64,000 bases of DNA, from contig VGGV01000001.1 of assembly GCA_016868455.1 (NCBI GenBank), positions 124,001-188,000 on the forward strand. The letters run 5' to 3'. How positions within the stretch are numbered: position 1 is the stretch's first letter; every line of letters begins with the position of its first letter. The notes beneath the pieces are model-generated. The model was given only the letters and a program-made list of their open reading frames with translations. It ran no database searches and was not told where the DNA came from. The DNA comes from Bacteroidota bacterium. GTDB lineage: Bacteria > Bacteroidota > Bacteroidia > Chitinophagales > Chitinophagaceae. This document shows positions 39,620-50,024 of this stretch, in pieces. Made by a program: the position numbers and the translations under genes.

Positions 39620-40609
39620 ATGGCCAGATCAATCGCATTCCGGGAAGCGCTGCGTGAAGCAATGAGCGAAGAAATGAGAAGGGATGAAAGGGTGTACCTG
39701 ATGGGTGAAGAAGTGGCCGAATACAATGGCGCCTACAAGGTAAGTCAGGGAATGCTGGCTGAGTTTGGTCCAAAGAGGGTAATTGACACACCTATTTCTG
39801 AGCTTGGTTTTACCGCCGTTGGTGTAGGCTCTGCTCAGAATGGCCTTCGCCCGATTGTGGAGTTTATGACCTGGAACTTCGCCGTGCTGGCTTTAGATCA
39901 AATTCTCAACACAGCTTCTAAAATGCTGGCAATGAGCGGTGGGCAAATCAGTTGCCCGATTGTTTTCAGGGGACCCAACGGTTCAGCCGGACAATTGGGC
40001 GCCCAGCACTCCACTGCATTTGAAAGCCTTTATGCAAATATTCCGGGAATTAAAGTTGTATCACCCGGCAATGGATATGATGCCAAAGGTTTACTGAAAC
40101 AGGCTATCCGTTACGAGGAAGACCCGGTGGTATTTATGGAAAGCGAAGTGATGTACGGAGATAAAACCGAAGTTCCGGAGGAAGAATACTATATCGAACT
40201 GGGAAAGGCTGATATAAAGAGAGCAGGCCGTGATGTTACCATCGTTTCCTTCAATAAAATGATGAAGGTGGCTCTTGGCACTGCTGCAGAACTGGAAAAA
40301 GAAGGTATCAGCGCCGAGGTAATTGATCTCCGCACCATCCGTCCGCTTGACTGGATGACCATTCTGGAAAGTGTAAAAAAAACCAACCGGCTTGTTATTG
40401 TAGAAGAGCAGTGGCCTTTTGCATCTGTTTCTTCAGAGATTACTTACCGCATACAAAAAGAAGGGTTCGATTACCTGGATGCGCCCATCCGCCGCATCAC
40501 CGCAGCTGATGCACCGCTGCATTATGCAGGCAACCTGGTAAACGCCGCACTGCCCGATGTGACCAAAACGGTAAAACTGGTTAAGGAAGTGGTGTATGCA
40601 GTAAAATAA
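39620..40609 (+). CDS. pdhB: Pyruvate dehydrogenase E1 component, beta subunit
   Basis: 329 aa; ALREAMSEEMRRDERVYLMGEEVAEYNGAYKVSQGML, VIDTPISELGFTAVGVG, QLGAQHSTAFESLYANIPGIKVV. Confidence 0.93.
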   Translation: MARSIAFREALREAMSEEMRRDERVYLMGEEVAEYNGAYKVSQGMLAEFGPKRVIDTPISELGFTAVGVGSAQNGLRPIVEFMTWNFAVLALDQILNTASKMLAMSGGQISCPIVFRGPNGSAGQLGAQHSTAFESLYANIPGIKVVSPGNGYDAKGLLKQAIRYEEDPVVFMESEVMYGDKTEVPEEEYYIELGKADIKRAGRDVTIVSFNKMMKVALGTAAELEKEGISAEVIDLRTIRPLDWMTILESVKKTNRLVIVEEQWPFASVSSEITYRIQKEGFDYLDAPIRRITAADAPLHYAGNLVNAALPDVTKTVKLVKEVVYAVK

Positions 40610-40628
40610 TTTGTTTGATATTTCGTCA

Positions 40629-40660
40629 TAAAAAGCTCTGCAAACTGCAGGGCTTTTTTA
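40629..40660 (+). terminator. Terminator after pdhB
   Basis: AAAAAGCTCTGCA-AAC-TGCAGGGCTTTTTT. Confidence 0.75.
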
Positions 40661-40772
40661 TTGAAACGTAGAATTACTAACCCTGAAAAATTTTTTTCGG
40701 TTATGGTGCAGCGTTTTGAACAGTAATCTGCATCTTTGCAATGGTTTTTCATAGGATATTGGATTTTAAAAC

Positions 40773-40805
40773 GAGGCCGGGTTTCTACCCGGCCTCTATT
40801 TTTTT
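40773..40805 (+). terminator. Strong terminator-like hairpin
   Basis: GAGGCCGGGT-TTCT-ACCCGGCCTC then ATTTTTTT. Confidence 0.7.
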
Positions 40806-40813
40806 CCTTGTCC

Positions 40814-40878
40814 TCCATAGCCTTGGCGTAGGAGGATTGTCCACAATAGCTTTAGCGAAGGAGGGTTACCCTCCTTGT
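40814..40878. repeat. Tandem degenerate CTCC...GGAG hairpin repeats
   Basis: TCCATAGCCTTGGCGTAGGAGGA and ACAATAGCTTTAGCGAAGGAGGG in tandem, then AAGGAGGG-TTA-CCCTCCTT. Confidence 0.6.
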
Positions 40879-40981
40879 CTTGGCAAAGATGAGCTGGGTT
40901 TAAGTAAACACAGCACAATAACCGGCAACATCCCTTCTGTAAAGAAATACTGCCGGATATAAATATCCGGGGTGATAAGAG

Positions 40982-41284
40982 TTACAGCACAATCACAGGG
41001 TTGGCGCCGCCGTACATATCCGGGGCTTCGCTGTCGGCTTCAGGCTCATTCAGCCACAGGGCTTCATTCACCAGATATTTGAATTCATGTTTTGTCTGCC
41101 TGGGCAGGTTCACATCGGCGCTGAAACTGCCGTCTTTCTTTTTGGCCATTACAACGGAATGTTGCCAGTCGCTGTTCAGCCCGAGAATTTCCACGCTGCT
41201 GATGGAAGCATCCGCATTTTCTGGTTTAAAGGAGAATTTTACTTTACAATAATCTTTCGTTTTGTAGTAGGTCTTTTGTACCAT
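40982..41284 (-). CDS. Isoamylase early-set / AMPK-beta-like (CBM48) domain protein
   Basis: MVQKTYYKTKDYCKVKFSFKPENADASISSVEILGLNSDWQHSVVMAKKKDGSFSADVNLPRQTKHEFKYLVN. Confidence 0.8.
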   Translation of the reverse strand: MVQKTYYKTKDYCKVKFSFKPENADASISSVEILGLNSDWQHSVVMAKKKDGSFSADVNLPRQTKHEFKYLVNEALWLNEPEADSEAPDMYGGANPVIVL

Positions 41285-41337
41285 TTGTTTCTTTTTTTGA
41301 TTTAGGATCAGATAAACACGGTTCACGGCAAATGGCG

Positions 41338-41378
41338 CCCGGCAGACTTCGGCGTGAGTTCAGTCGAACGCTGCCGGG
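41338..41378. repeat. Palindromic intergenic repeat
   Basis: CCCGGCAG-ACTTCGGCGTGAGTTCAGTCGAACG-CTGCCGGG, 8-bp perfect stem. Confidence 0.65.
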
Positions 41379-41542
41379 CCGCTGGCAATCGTAAATTTCG
41401 CGCCCTTAATACGGTAAGGGCGCAAAAGTAACCCCCTGCATGGCTATTTTCTTTCACCGATTGCAATTTCACCCGCTGACAGCCGTTGTAAATCTGTCCA
41501 TCCCGGAAGCCCGGGGTCCTGTTTAAAACCAATATCCGCTGT

Positions 41543-41794
41543 ATGAACCCGCCATACTGCAATGACCAGGCATATATTGCTGAAGCATTTCAGCTTGATG
41601 AAGATTATATCGGCCAGATGACCCGGTTATCTTTTTTCAAGATCAATTCGTACAAACTTTCTCTCATCAAAGCTTCCTTTTGCAAGACCCGTGATGAACT
41701 GGGGCGAAACCTGCATTCCACCCTGCTGAATTATACCAGCCCTGCTATCATTCTGGCTGATCTCGGTTTCTTCGGCTCGGAAACAGAGAACTGA
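41543..41794 (+). CDS. Small hypothetical protein
   Basis: 83-aa ORF with plausible composition; no recognised family. Confidence 0.3.
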   Translation: MNPPYCNDQAYIAEAFQLDEDYIGQMTRLSFFKINSYKLSLIKASFCKTRDELGRNLHSTLLNYTSPAIILADLGFFGSETEN

Positions 41795-41886
41795 TACACA
41801 TTTCATTCACCATTAGGAACATTTCAACAAGTGTCAGGGATGATTAGGCGCTTCTTTACTAACTTCGGCCTCCAATTTCAACCCCC

Positions 41887-42941
41887 ATGACCGGACAATC
41901 GCACCAACTGGCTGCCATTCTTTTTGCCGACATTGTGGGCTATACAGCCCTGATGCAGGAAAATGAAGAACTGGCCGTAAAAAAGGTGAACCGCTTCCGG
42001 GAAACAGTGGAACTGGTAGCTGAAGAACTCAACGGAAAAATTGTTCAGTATTACGGCGATGGCTCTCTGCTGTTGTTTCAAAGCTCCACCGATGCAGCCG
42101 AATTTGCCAAACTGCTGCAGGAAGACCTGTACAATGAACCGCAGGTACCGGTACGAATCGGCATCCATATGGGCGATGTGCTGGTACTTGCCGGCAATAT
42201 ATTCGGCGATGTGGTCAACATTGCCTCCCGCATTCAAAGCCTGGCTCCGGCAGGCGGCATTTATATTTCCGAAGTGGTGTACCGGAATATTGCCAATAAA
42301 AAAGAACTGGAATCCGCATTTGTAAAAGAAGAAAAACTGAAGAATGTAAAAGACCCCATGCGCATTTACCAGGTGCTTACGGAACCTATGCCGGCCATTA
42401 TCCAGACTAACGGTGTTGCGGCAACCGCTGCAGCCTCTGTAAATGGCAACAGCATTGCCGTATTGCCCTTTGCCAATATGAGCAGCGACCCGCAGCAGGA
42501 TTATTTCAGCGATGGGCTTACCGAAGACATCATCACCCAGCTTTCCAAGATCAGGGCTTTTAAGGTGATTTCCCGTACCTCGGTAATGTAGTATAAAACT
42601 TTACCAAAATCAGTAAAAGACATCGGAAAAGAACTGGGTGTATCCCTTGTGCTGGAAGGCAGTGTGCAGCGGCATGGCGATAAGGTGCGCATCACTGCAC
42701 AGCTCATCAATGCAGTGTCGGATGAACATATCTGGGCCGACTCCTATGACCGCTCACTCAATGATATCTTCAGCATTCAGCCGGTGCAGGGGATAAGGCT
42801 ATTGAGAGTTTTAATAATGCAGTGGCCTTAAAGGAAGCGGCTATATCCTTATTGCTGATCCGTGATTTTGAATATCTCAATATCAAGTACCTCAATATGG
42901 CGCTCATCACCGGGAAGGTGAAGCAGCTGATTAATTTTTAG
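41887..42941 (+). pseudogene. Class III adenylate/guanylate cyclase, TAG-interrupted, with internal deletion
   Basis: [18 protein letters not shown]...GDGSLLLF...[56 protein letters not shown]...SLNDIFSIQ then frame loss; GDKAIESFNNAVALKEAAISLLLIRDFEYLNIKYLNMALITGKVKQLINF* in another frame. Confidence 0.75.
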
Positions 42942-42953
42942 CAGCTTTCGCTA

Positions 42954-43432
42954 TTACGCAGGCGCACTTTGGTACAGCAGCTTGCCTTCATCATCCAGCG
43001 AGTAAACCCCGTCTTTCAGTATGAGTGTAAGCGGGCCTGGCGCCCATTCTGTGGGTTCGCCGCTGCCTTCTTTCCTGCGGATGATCACCGCTTTTTTCTG
43101 TGTGGGTAAAAATATTTCCACCCTTACCCTGTCCTTGCTGAAAATAAGATAAGTGCTGTGGTTTTGTCAAGCGACGGGTCTTTGGGCAGCATTTTGATAC
43201 CTGCTTCAAAAATGCGGATGCAGGTATCCTTCATTACCGACCAGCGGTAGCCGGCTGAGGTAGTGCACCCTTTTTCATCCCTGTCGCTGCCCGCTTGGTT
43301 TACCGGTATGGTATCAGCCTGTGCGGTAACGGATGCATCTTCCTTTATTGCAGCCGGGTTGTTTTTTGCCTCGTTGTTACAGGCCATGCATGCTGTTAAT
43401 GCCAATGCAAAAGTGGTTGCTGTTCGGAACAT
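42954..43432 (-). pseudogene. Lipoprotein gene with -1 frameshift
   Basis: MFRTATTFALALTACMACNNEAKNN...DKTTALILFS then in next frame SKDRVRVEIFLPTQKKAVIIRRKEGSGEPTEWAPGPLTLILKDGVYSLDDEGKLLYQSAPA*; shift near 43148. Confidence 0.65.
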
Positions 43433-43534
43433 GGTTCTTGTTTTTAAAATTGAGCAATATGTTCCTTTCAGTGGGAGCGGCTGGGATATTAAAGATAGTG
43501 AAAGCACAGGCAAACTGAATATCATCGCACAAAC

Positions 43535-44124
43535 CTAATCCTTATAAAACACCGGCTTCTCTTTTTCAGGAATGGTCAGTTTAGTGCTGAGGGTTGGATA
43601 ATACTGTTTCATGGTATGGATACTCTTGCCCTGTGTATCAATAAATTTCCAGTTCATCCCATTGTCAAAGGAAACGCCTACCAGGGTGGAAATGCTGACC
43701 AGTTTGCCTCCCGGAACTTTTAAAACCAGTGTTTCAGGAACGGGGCATTGAAGTTCTTTGCCCGATACCACAATAGGGGAAGGCTCACCAATCTCAACAC
43801 TTATAAGGGTATATCCTTCACTTTCCTGCTCTTGTATTGATGATGAAATCAGTTTCACAATTTCCTTCCCATGCCTCCGTCCTTTATTGTTTTGGGGTGC
43901 ATATATTTTGTAAACTCCGGGTATTTTTTTTCAGCAAGGGCATTCGCCATATCGGTAGCCTGGCTTTTAATTCTCAGCGAAATGGAGTCGGTTGCAATTT
44001 TGGATTGTCCGTAAGCGATATGAACAATGCATAGAGTAATAAAAACTAACCTGCGGATGACTATTATATGATTTGATTTTTGTGAAGTTATTCCTTTTGG
44101 TGGTGAGAGTTTAATTTTAAGCAC
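43535..44124 (-). pseudogene. Exported protein gene with -1 frameshift at a G run
   Basis: ...KYPEFTKYMHPKTIKDGGMG joins GKEIVKLISSSIQEQESEGYTLISVEIGEPSPIVV... if the CCC at 43868-43870 (GGG on minus) were four bases. Confidence 0.6.
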
Positions 44125-44345
44125 ATTTTTTCCAGACTGTGGTCTTACTTTTTGCCCGTTTGCGGCAGACAGTCATCCGCTGTTCGTGCCGACACAAACC
44201 ACGGCAAAAGCGACCAACTCATAACAGTTTTACAAAATCCCGTGCGAAAAACCATCTTTCCACATTTTCTTAAATTTTGTGGAAAACCATGATGTTCAAT
44301 AGATAAACAGGCACATATTCCCGTAAATTCGCCACCGTAACTAAA

Positions 44346-47300
44346 GTGATAATTGTGAGATTAAAGAGCCTAGAAATCAAAGGATTCAAAAGTTTTGCTG
44401 ATAAAACCGTCGTAAGGTTTGATGATAATGTTACCGGCATCGTCGGCCCCAATGGCTGCGGTAAAAGCAATATTGTGGACAGCATCCGCTGGGTAATCGG
44501 TGAGCAAAAGATCAGCCACCTGCGCAGCGAGAACCTCGACAGCCTTGTTTTCAACGGCTCCAAAACCCGCAGCGCCTCCGGCCTCGCCGAAGTAAGCCTC
44601 ACTTTTGAAAACACCAAAAACCTGCTCCCCACTGAGTTTAATGAGGTCACCATCACCCGCAAATTTTACAAAAGCGGCGAAAGCGAATACCGGCTCAACG
44701 ATGTGCAGTGCCGGCTGAAAGATATCCAGAACCTCTTTATTGATACCGGCATCAGCACCGACAGTTATGCCATCATGGAGCTTGCCATGGTGGACGACCT
44801 CATTAAGGACAAGGACAACAGCCGCCGCCGCATGCTGGAGCAGGCTGCCGGTATTTCCATTTATAAAACAAGAAAGAAAGAAGCCAGGCTGAAACTGGAT
44901 GCCACCGAACAGGACCTGGCAAGAATCGAAGACCTGCTTTTTGAAATCAATAACCAGCTAAAGGCACTGGAGAGCCAGGCAAAGAAGGCGGAGAAATTCC
45001 ATGAAATAAAAAAAGAATACCGGGAGCTCAGCATTGAGCTGGCCAAGGCTTCGCTGGAAGGCTTTAACCTTACTTACCGGGAACTGAACCAGCAGCAGGA
45101 TACCGAAACAGCCAAACGGGTAAGACTGGAGGCGGAAATTGCCGGCGACGAAGCGGCGCTGGAGCAGGAAAAACTGGTGTTTGTTGAAAAGGAAAAACAG
45201 TTGCAGGCCATGCAGCATGCTTTTACTGAAATGCTGCAGGCCGTTCGCACTAAAGAAAATGACAAGAACCTTTCGGCCCAGCGGCTGGAGCATTTGAAAG
45301 AAAAAGAAAATAACCTGCAGGACTTTTTGCTAAAAGCAGAGGGTCAACTGAAGGGCATTGAAGAAAGCATACAGTTCACCGGAGCACAGGTAGCTGAAGA
45401 AATGCAAAAGCTGAAACAGCTGAACCATGAACTGGAAAACCATCGCCGCGAAGTGGATGCCAAACGAAATGTGCTGGATGATAAACGCCGCATTGTTGAC
45501 CAGTTGCGCAACGAACAGCAGCAGGTACAGCGCAGCCAGTTTGATGCAGAGAAGAAAGTGGCTGTGGCCGACACATCTGTTCAGAACCTGCAGAGGGTAA
45601 TAGCGCAGACAGAAGAGGAAAGAAAACAAAGGGAGTACCAGCGCCACCAGCTTGACCAGGAAAGGATACTGAAAGAAAAAGAACTCTCCATAAAAAAAGT
45701 GGACCTGGAGCAGTTGCAGCAGCACCAGGAAAATACCAAAGAACAAATTCTGCAGATACAATCCTTACTGGATGGCCTGCGCAATAATCTGGCGGAAGAA
45801 ACAAGGAAACTGGATGCCAAAAAGAACGAACATGACCTGCTGAAGAGCATGATTGATTCCATGGAAGGCTACCCCGACAGTGTGAAGTTCTTGCATAACA
45901 ACACCCGGTGGAACCATACCTCACCGATTCTTTCTGATGTGCTGTATGTAAAGGAAGAATACCGAACTGCGCTGGAAAATGTGCTGGAGCCCTATCTTGG
46001 ATATTATGTGGTGAACAACCTACAGGAAGGTTTGCAGGCCGTACACCTGCTGGATGAGCATAAAAAGGGGAAGGCGAATTTTTTCCTGCTGAACAAATTT
46101 GATGAGAACAGATCTGAAGTAACCGTCCACCGGTTAGAAGGCGGCATACCGGCGCTCAGTGTGGTGGAAGTGGAAGAAAGATACCGCAGGCTGGCCGAAC
46201 ACCTGCTCGGCAATGTATTTATTGCAGAAAGTGAGGAAGTACTGGAGAACAGTAATGGTTTTGTGGTAATTGAAAAGAACGGGAAGTATGTAAAAGGAAA
46301 ATACTCTCTCACCGGGGGCAGCGTGGGGCTGTTTGAAGGCAACAAGATTGGCCGGGCAAAAAACCTGGAGAAGCTGCAGGAAGAAATTACGGCCCAGTCG
46401 GCCGTGGTGGAACTGCTGCGCTCAGAGATACAGGCAAGGCACAATGAAGTGATTGCTTTTAATGAAGAACTGCGGGAAACAGCTGTCCGTGATACTGAAA
46501 AAGAGATACAGCAGCTCACCAACGAGGTATTTGCCCTGCACAATAAACTGGAAAACCTGCACTCTATGCAAACCGGCAGCCAGCACCGGCTTGAGGAACT
46601 GAGTTTGCAGATGCAGCAAACGCATCACTCCGTGGAAGGCGTAAGGAACCAGCTTGCCGGTTACAATGAACAGTTGCTGGTGGCCGCTGCCAAACTGGCC
46701 GAGGCGGAAGAAGCTTTCAGGATAACGGATACAGCTTACAACGAAGCCAGCCGCAAGTACAATGAGTTCAATCTGAATGTAACCAAACAGCAGAGCCGGA
46801 TTGCTGCCTTAAAACAGGAACTTGAATTCAAAGGCACACAGTTAAGCGACCTGAAGCAACAGATAGAAAACAATACTAACCAGCTGACAGAAACAGTTAC
46901 CAGCATTGGGCAGGCATCTCAGTCACTCAAAGAATCTGAAGAAGCGCTGCTGCAAATGATGAAAGATAAGGAGGAAGAGGAGAAAAAACTGAATGAAGCC
47001 GACCAGGCTTATTACAACTTCCGTAACCAACTGAGCGAAAAAGAAAGTGAGATACGCCATAAGGTGAAGGAAAAAGAGCGGGTGGAGCACATGCTTGCGG
47101 CCATCAAGGATAAACTGAATGAGCTGAAGCTGCACCTGGCGGGGATGAAGGAAAGAATGGATGTGGAATTCCGTATCAACCTCGATGATATACTGGGTGA
47201 ATCCAGGACAGGTGAAATACCGGTGGAAGAACTGCAGGATAAAGTTGAAAGGATGAAGAAGCGCCTTGAGAACCTTGGTGAAGTGAACCCCACTGCTATT

Positions 47301-47882
47301 GAGGCTTTTACGGAAATGAAAAAACGCTACGACTTCATCACAGAGCAAAAAACCGACCTGGTAAATGCAAAGGAAAGTTTACTGAAGACGATCGAAGAGG
47401 TAGAAGCCACCGCCAACCAGAAATTCCTGAAAACCTTCAATCTGGTAAGGCAGAATTTTCAGAAAGTATTCCAAACACTTTTTACCGATGATGACCAGTG
47501 TGACCTAGTACTGGAAAACCCGGAGAACATTGCTGAAACAGGTATTGATGTAATTGCCAAACCCAAGGGGAAACGTCCCACCTCACTTACCCAGCTCAGC
47601 GGCGGCGAAAGAACGCTTACGGCAACGGCATTGCTTTTTGCCATTTACCTGATCAAACCGGCGCCTTTCTGTATACTCGATGAGGTGGATGCCCCGCTGG
47701 ATGATGCCAATGTGGGCAAGTTCACCAATATGATACGGCAGTTCAGTGAGAACTCTCAGTTCATCATCGTTACCCACAATAAAATGACGATGAACACCGT
47801 GGATGTGATCTATGGAGTAACGATGCAGGAACCTGGCGTAAGCAAACTGGTGCCGGTGGATTTCAGGAGTCTGGAGAATTAG
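44346..47882 (+). CDS. smc: Chromosome segregation protein SMC
   Basis: 1178 aa; Walker A GPNGCGKSNIVDSIRWVIGEQ; hinge; LSGGERTLTATALLFAIYLIKPAPFCILDEVDAPLDDANV. Confidence 0.96.
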   Translation: MIIVRLKSLEIKGFKSFADKTVVRFDDNVTGIVGPNGCGKSNIVDSIRWVIGEQKISHLRSENLDSLVFNGSKTRSASGLAEVSLTFENTKNLLPTEFNEVTITRKFYKSGESEYRLNDVQCRLKDIQNLFIDTGISTDSYAIMELAMVDDLIKDKDNSRRRMLEQAAGISIYKTRKKEARLKLDATEQDLARIEDLLFEINNQLKALESQAKKAEKFHEIKKEYRELSIELAKASLEGFNLTYRELNQQQDTETAKRVRLEAEIAGDEAALEQEKLVFVEKEKQLQAMQHAFTEMLQAVRTKENDKNLSAQRLEHLKEKENNLQDFLLKAEGQLKGIEESIQFTGAQVAEEMQKLKQLNHELENHRREVDAKRNVLDDKRRIVDQLRNEQQQVQRSQFDAEKKVAVADTSVQNLQRVIAQTEEERKQREYQRHQLDQERILKEKELSIKKVDLEQLQQHQENTKEQILQIQSLLDGLRNNLAEETRKLDAKKNEHDLLKSMIDSMEGYPDSVKFLHNNTRWNHTSPILSDVLYVKEEYRTALENVLEPYLGYYVVNNLQEGLQAVHLLDEHKKGKANFFLLNKFDENRSEVTVHRLEGGIPALSVVEVEERYRRLAEHLLGNVFIAESEEVLENSNGFVVIEKNGKYVKGKYSLTGGSVGLFEGNKIGRAKNLEKLQEEITAQSAVVELLRSEIQARHNEVIAFNEELRETAVRDTEKEIQQLTNEVFALHNKLENLHSMQTGSQHRLEELSLQMQQTHHSVEGVRNQLAGYNEQLLVAAAKLAEAEEAFRITDTAYNEASRKYNEFNLNVTKQQSRIAALKQELEFKGTQLSDLKQQIENNTNQLTETVTSIGQASQSLKESEEALLQMMKDKEEEEKKLNEADQAYYNFRNQLSEKESEIRHKVKEKERVEHMLAAIKDKLNELKLHLAGMKERMDVEFRINLDDILGESRTGEIPVEELQDKVERMKKRLENLGEVNPTAIEAFTEMKKRYDFITEQKTDLVNAKESLLKTIEEVEATANQKFLKTFNLVRQNFQKVFQTLFTDDDQCDLVLENPENIAETGIDVIAKPKGKRPTSLTQLSGGERTLTATALLFAIYLIKPAPFCILDEVDAPLDDANVGKFTNMIRQFSENSQFIIVTHNKMTMNTVDVIYGVTMQEPGVSKLVPVDFRSLEN

Positions 47883-47957
47883 TCAGAAGCCGGCAGCCGA
47901 TAGTCTGTAAGTCTGGCACACCAGCACTTTATTATTTAATCCCCGGGGAAGAAAAAA

Positions 47958-48218
47958 CTATTCCACATCCGATGATTTCTGTATATTCCGCATTTTTTGT
48001 TTGCGGACTATATCTGATTTCATCTTATGGATGCAGGCGCTGGCGATGAAGTATATCCCGGTGCAAAACAAAGCTGCATCGGCCATTCCCCACCAGTACC
48101 AATCATCATTGTCCTGCATTCTTTCAACACCTACAAAAAACAGGAGCATCACGGCCGCAATGATGGCGCCGAAACCAAACAGCAGTTTGGATATATATTT
48201 GTCTTCGTGTCTGGGCAT
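47958..48218 (-). CDS. Small hypothetical membrane protein
   Basis: 86 aa with two hydrophobic segments; plausible start. Confidence 0.5.
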   Translation of the reverse strand: MPRHEDKYISKLLFGFGAIIAAVMLLFFVGVERMQDNDDWYWWGMADAALFCTGIYFIASACIHKMKSDIVRKQKMRNIQKSSDVE

Positions 48219-48374
48219 GATTTACTTTGTTTAGGTTAGAGTTAATGGTCATCAAAAATAGGGGAAAAGTGCCTGACCGGCTTTTCAAATTTTAACGAAC
48301 CGGCTTGTTAATGGTCGCCGGCCCGGCAAACTTAATTTCAGTTCCCCCGTAATTTTGATGCTGAAATAAAAACT

Positions 48375-48959
48375 ATGAAGAAATTTATTGCTGCGGCAGC
48401 GGTTTTGTTTTTTGTTTTCAACGGCATTGCCCAAAAGGCGCCCGAAGGCTTGTTTATTTCATCCAAAGCGCCTGACTTTAAGGCAAAGGACCAGAACGGC
48501 GCAGAGATCCGGTTAAAGGATCTGTTGAAGAAGGGAAAAGTGGTATTGGTATTTTACCGCGGCCACTGGTGTCCTTACTGCAATAAGGCATTGGCCCGCT
48601 TGCAGGATTCTCTATCACTGATAAAAGAAAAAGGGGCTACGCTGCTGGCGGTGTCGCCTGAAAAACCGGAGGGTATTGATAAAACTGCAGAGAAGACGAA
48701 AGCTGAATATTCCATTCTGCACGACGAGGGATTAAAGATCATGAAAGCCTATGATGTGGCTTTTGAAGTGCCGGAAAATACCATTACCCGTTATAAAAAT
48801 GCAGGGCTGGATATTGAAAAGAACAACGGTGATAACGGCAAATACCTGCCGGTGCCGGCCGTGTACATCATTGATGAGGAGTCAACCGTACGCTACCGTT
48901 TTTTTGAAACAGATTATAAGAGACGTCCCAGCGTGAAAGAAATACTGGATAATTTATAA
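48375..48959 (+). CDS. Secreted AhpC/TSA-like peroxiredoxin
   Basis: Signal peptide; APDFKAKDQNGAEIRLKDLLKKGKVVLVFYRGHWCPYCNKALARLQ. Confidence 0.88.
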   Translation: MKKFIAAAAVLFFVFNGIAQKAPEGLFISSKAPDFKAKDQNGAEIRLKDLLKKGKVVLVFYRGHWCPYCNKALARLQDSLSLIKEKGATLLAVSPEKPEGIDKTAEKTKAEYSILHDEGLKIMKAYDVAFEVPENTITRYKNAGLDIEKNNGDNGKYLPVPAVYIIDEESTVRYRFFETDYKRRPSVKEILDNL

Positions 48960-48963
48960 GCGG

Positions 48964-50019
48964 TTATTTCCAAATAATTCTCCCAACCTTCCCATTACTT
49001 CCTGCCAGGTACACAGCGCCGCCCAGCTTGGATGCCCTGCATACATGAAAACCTTCGCTGCTGATCGTTACCCAGGTTTTACCGCCGTCAATAGTTCGGT
49101 CAACCCCATTAAGCCCGCAGGCAAAGGCTTCTGATTTGGAATAATATTCAACCGAACTGCGGTAACCATGCGGCGATACCAGCGGGGCATTCCAGGTAAT
49201 GCCGCCGTCATTGGAATAAAAACAGTTATTCATTCTTGCAGTATCGGATCTGAAATTGCCGCCCACCACTATCATTCTCTTTCCTGCTTTTCTTTTAAAG
49301 TTGTCCCAGATGGCAATGGAATTGGCGCCTGTGGTTTCTTTTCCCTGTACCATGGGCAGCAGTACGGGCTGGTTTTTGGTAAATAATCTTGATTTGGTTC
49401 CACCGCTTACAAAAACAGCTTCATCCTTGTCAAGCACACGGATATTGGTGCCGCTGGCGGCAAAACAGGCCTCGCCGCTGTCGGCCACTAGCCTTTTTTC
49501 AAAGGGAATATCCTGCCAGGTATTTCCGCCGTCAAATGTTCTTGTTATAAAAAACCGGCCGTTAAGCGGGTCGCCAACCACAATACCGGCCTGTTCATTC
49601 CAGAATTCCATTGCATCCAGAAACATTCCTTTTGTTTTGTTTTCATACACCACCTTCCATGATTCGCCTCCGTCGGTTGTTTTCAAAATATAGGCCGGCT
49701 CGGCCACACTCATGATGATGGCGGTGGCTGCATCAAAACCTTCAATATCCCTGAAATCATTTTTTTCAAAACCTGTTACCACACGCCATTGCCATGTTTT
49801 GCCACCGTTCGTAGTGCGGCCCACGGTACCGTTGTGCCCGCAAACCCATACCACATTATCATTGACCACACTCAGACCCCTGAGGCTGCTGTTGGTGCCG
49901 GAAGTAAGTACTTCCACACGGGGAGATGTTTGCGCACTAAGAAAAGAAAAAATCAGGATGGCAGCGGAAAAAAAGAGACCGGCTGTTTTGTTTTGCATAA
50001 AGCGGCTTAAGCAGCACAA
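48964..50019 (-). CDS. Ycf48-like / BNR-repeat beta-propeller exported protein
   Basis: 351 aa; repeated TTNGGKTWQW, TTDGGESWKV, TFDGGNTWQ, SNDGGITWNAP, TIDGGKTWV blades. Confidence 0.8.
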   Translation of the reverse strand: MCCLSRFMQNKTAGLFFSAAILIFSFLSAQTSPRVEVLTSGTNSSLRGLSVVNDNVVWVCGHNGTVGRTTNGGKTWQWRVVTGFEKNDFRDIEGFDAATAIIMSVAEPAYILKTTDGGESWKVVYENKTKGMFLDAMEFWNEQAGIVVGDPLNGRFFITRTFDGGNTWQDIPFEKRLVADSGEACFAASGTNIRVLDKDEAVFVSGGTKSRLFTKNQPVLLPMVQGKETTGANSIAIWDNFKRKAGKRMIVVGGNFRSDTARMNNCFYSNDGGITWNAPLVSPHGYRSSVEYYSKSEAFACGLNGVDRTIDGGKTWVTISSEGFHVCRASKLGGAVYLAGSNGKVGRIIWK

Positions 50020-50024
50020 GCTAC

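Noticed and set aside
46131-46180. Possible repeat insertion in smc (PALSVVEVEERYR)
   Set aside because: Segment fits the expected SMC hinge sequence; not an insertion.
45330-46543. Several long minus-strand ORFs (143-182 aa) opposite smc
   Set aside because: Antisense to smc; compositionally biased (Leu/Phe/Ser) mirror frames of coiled-coil codons.
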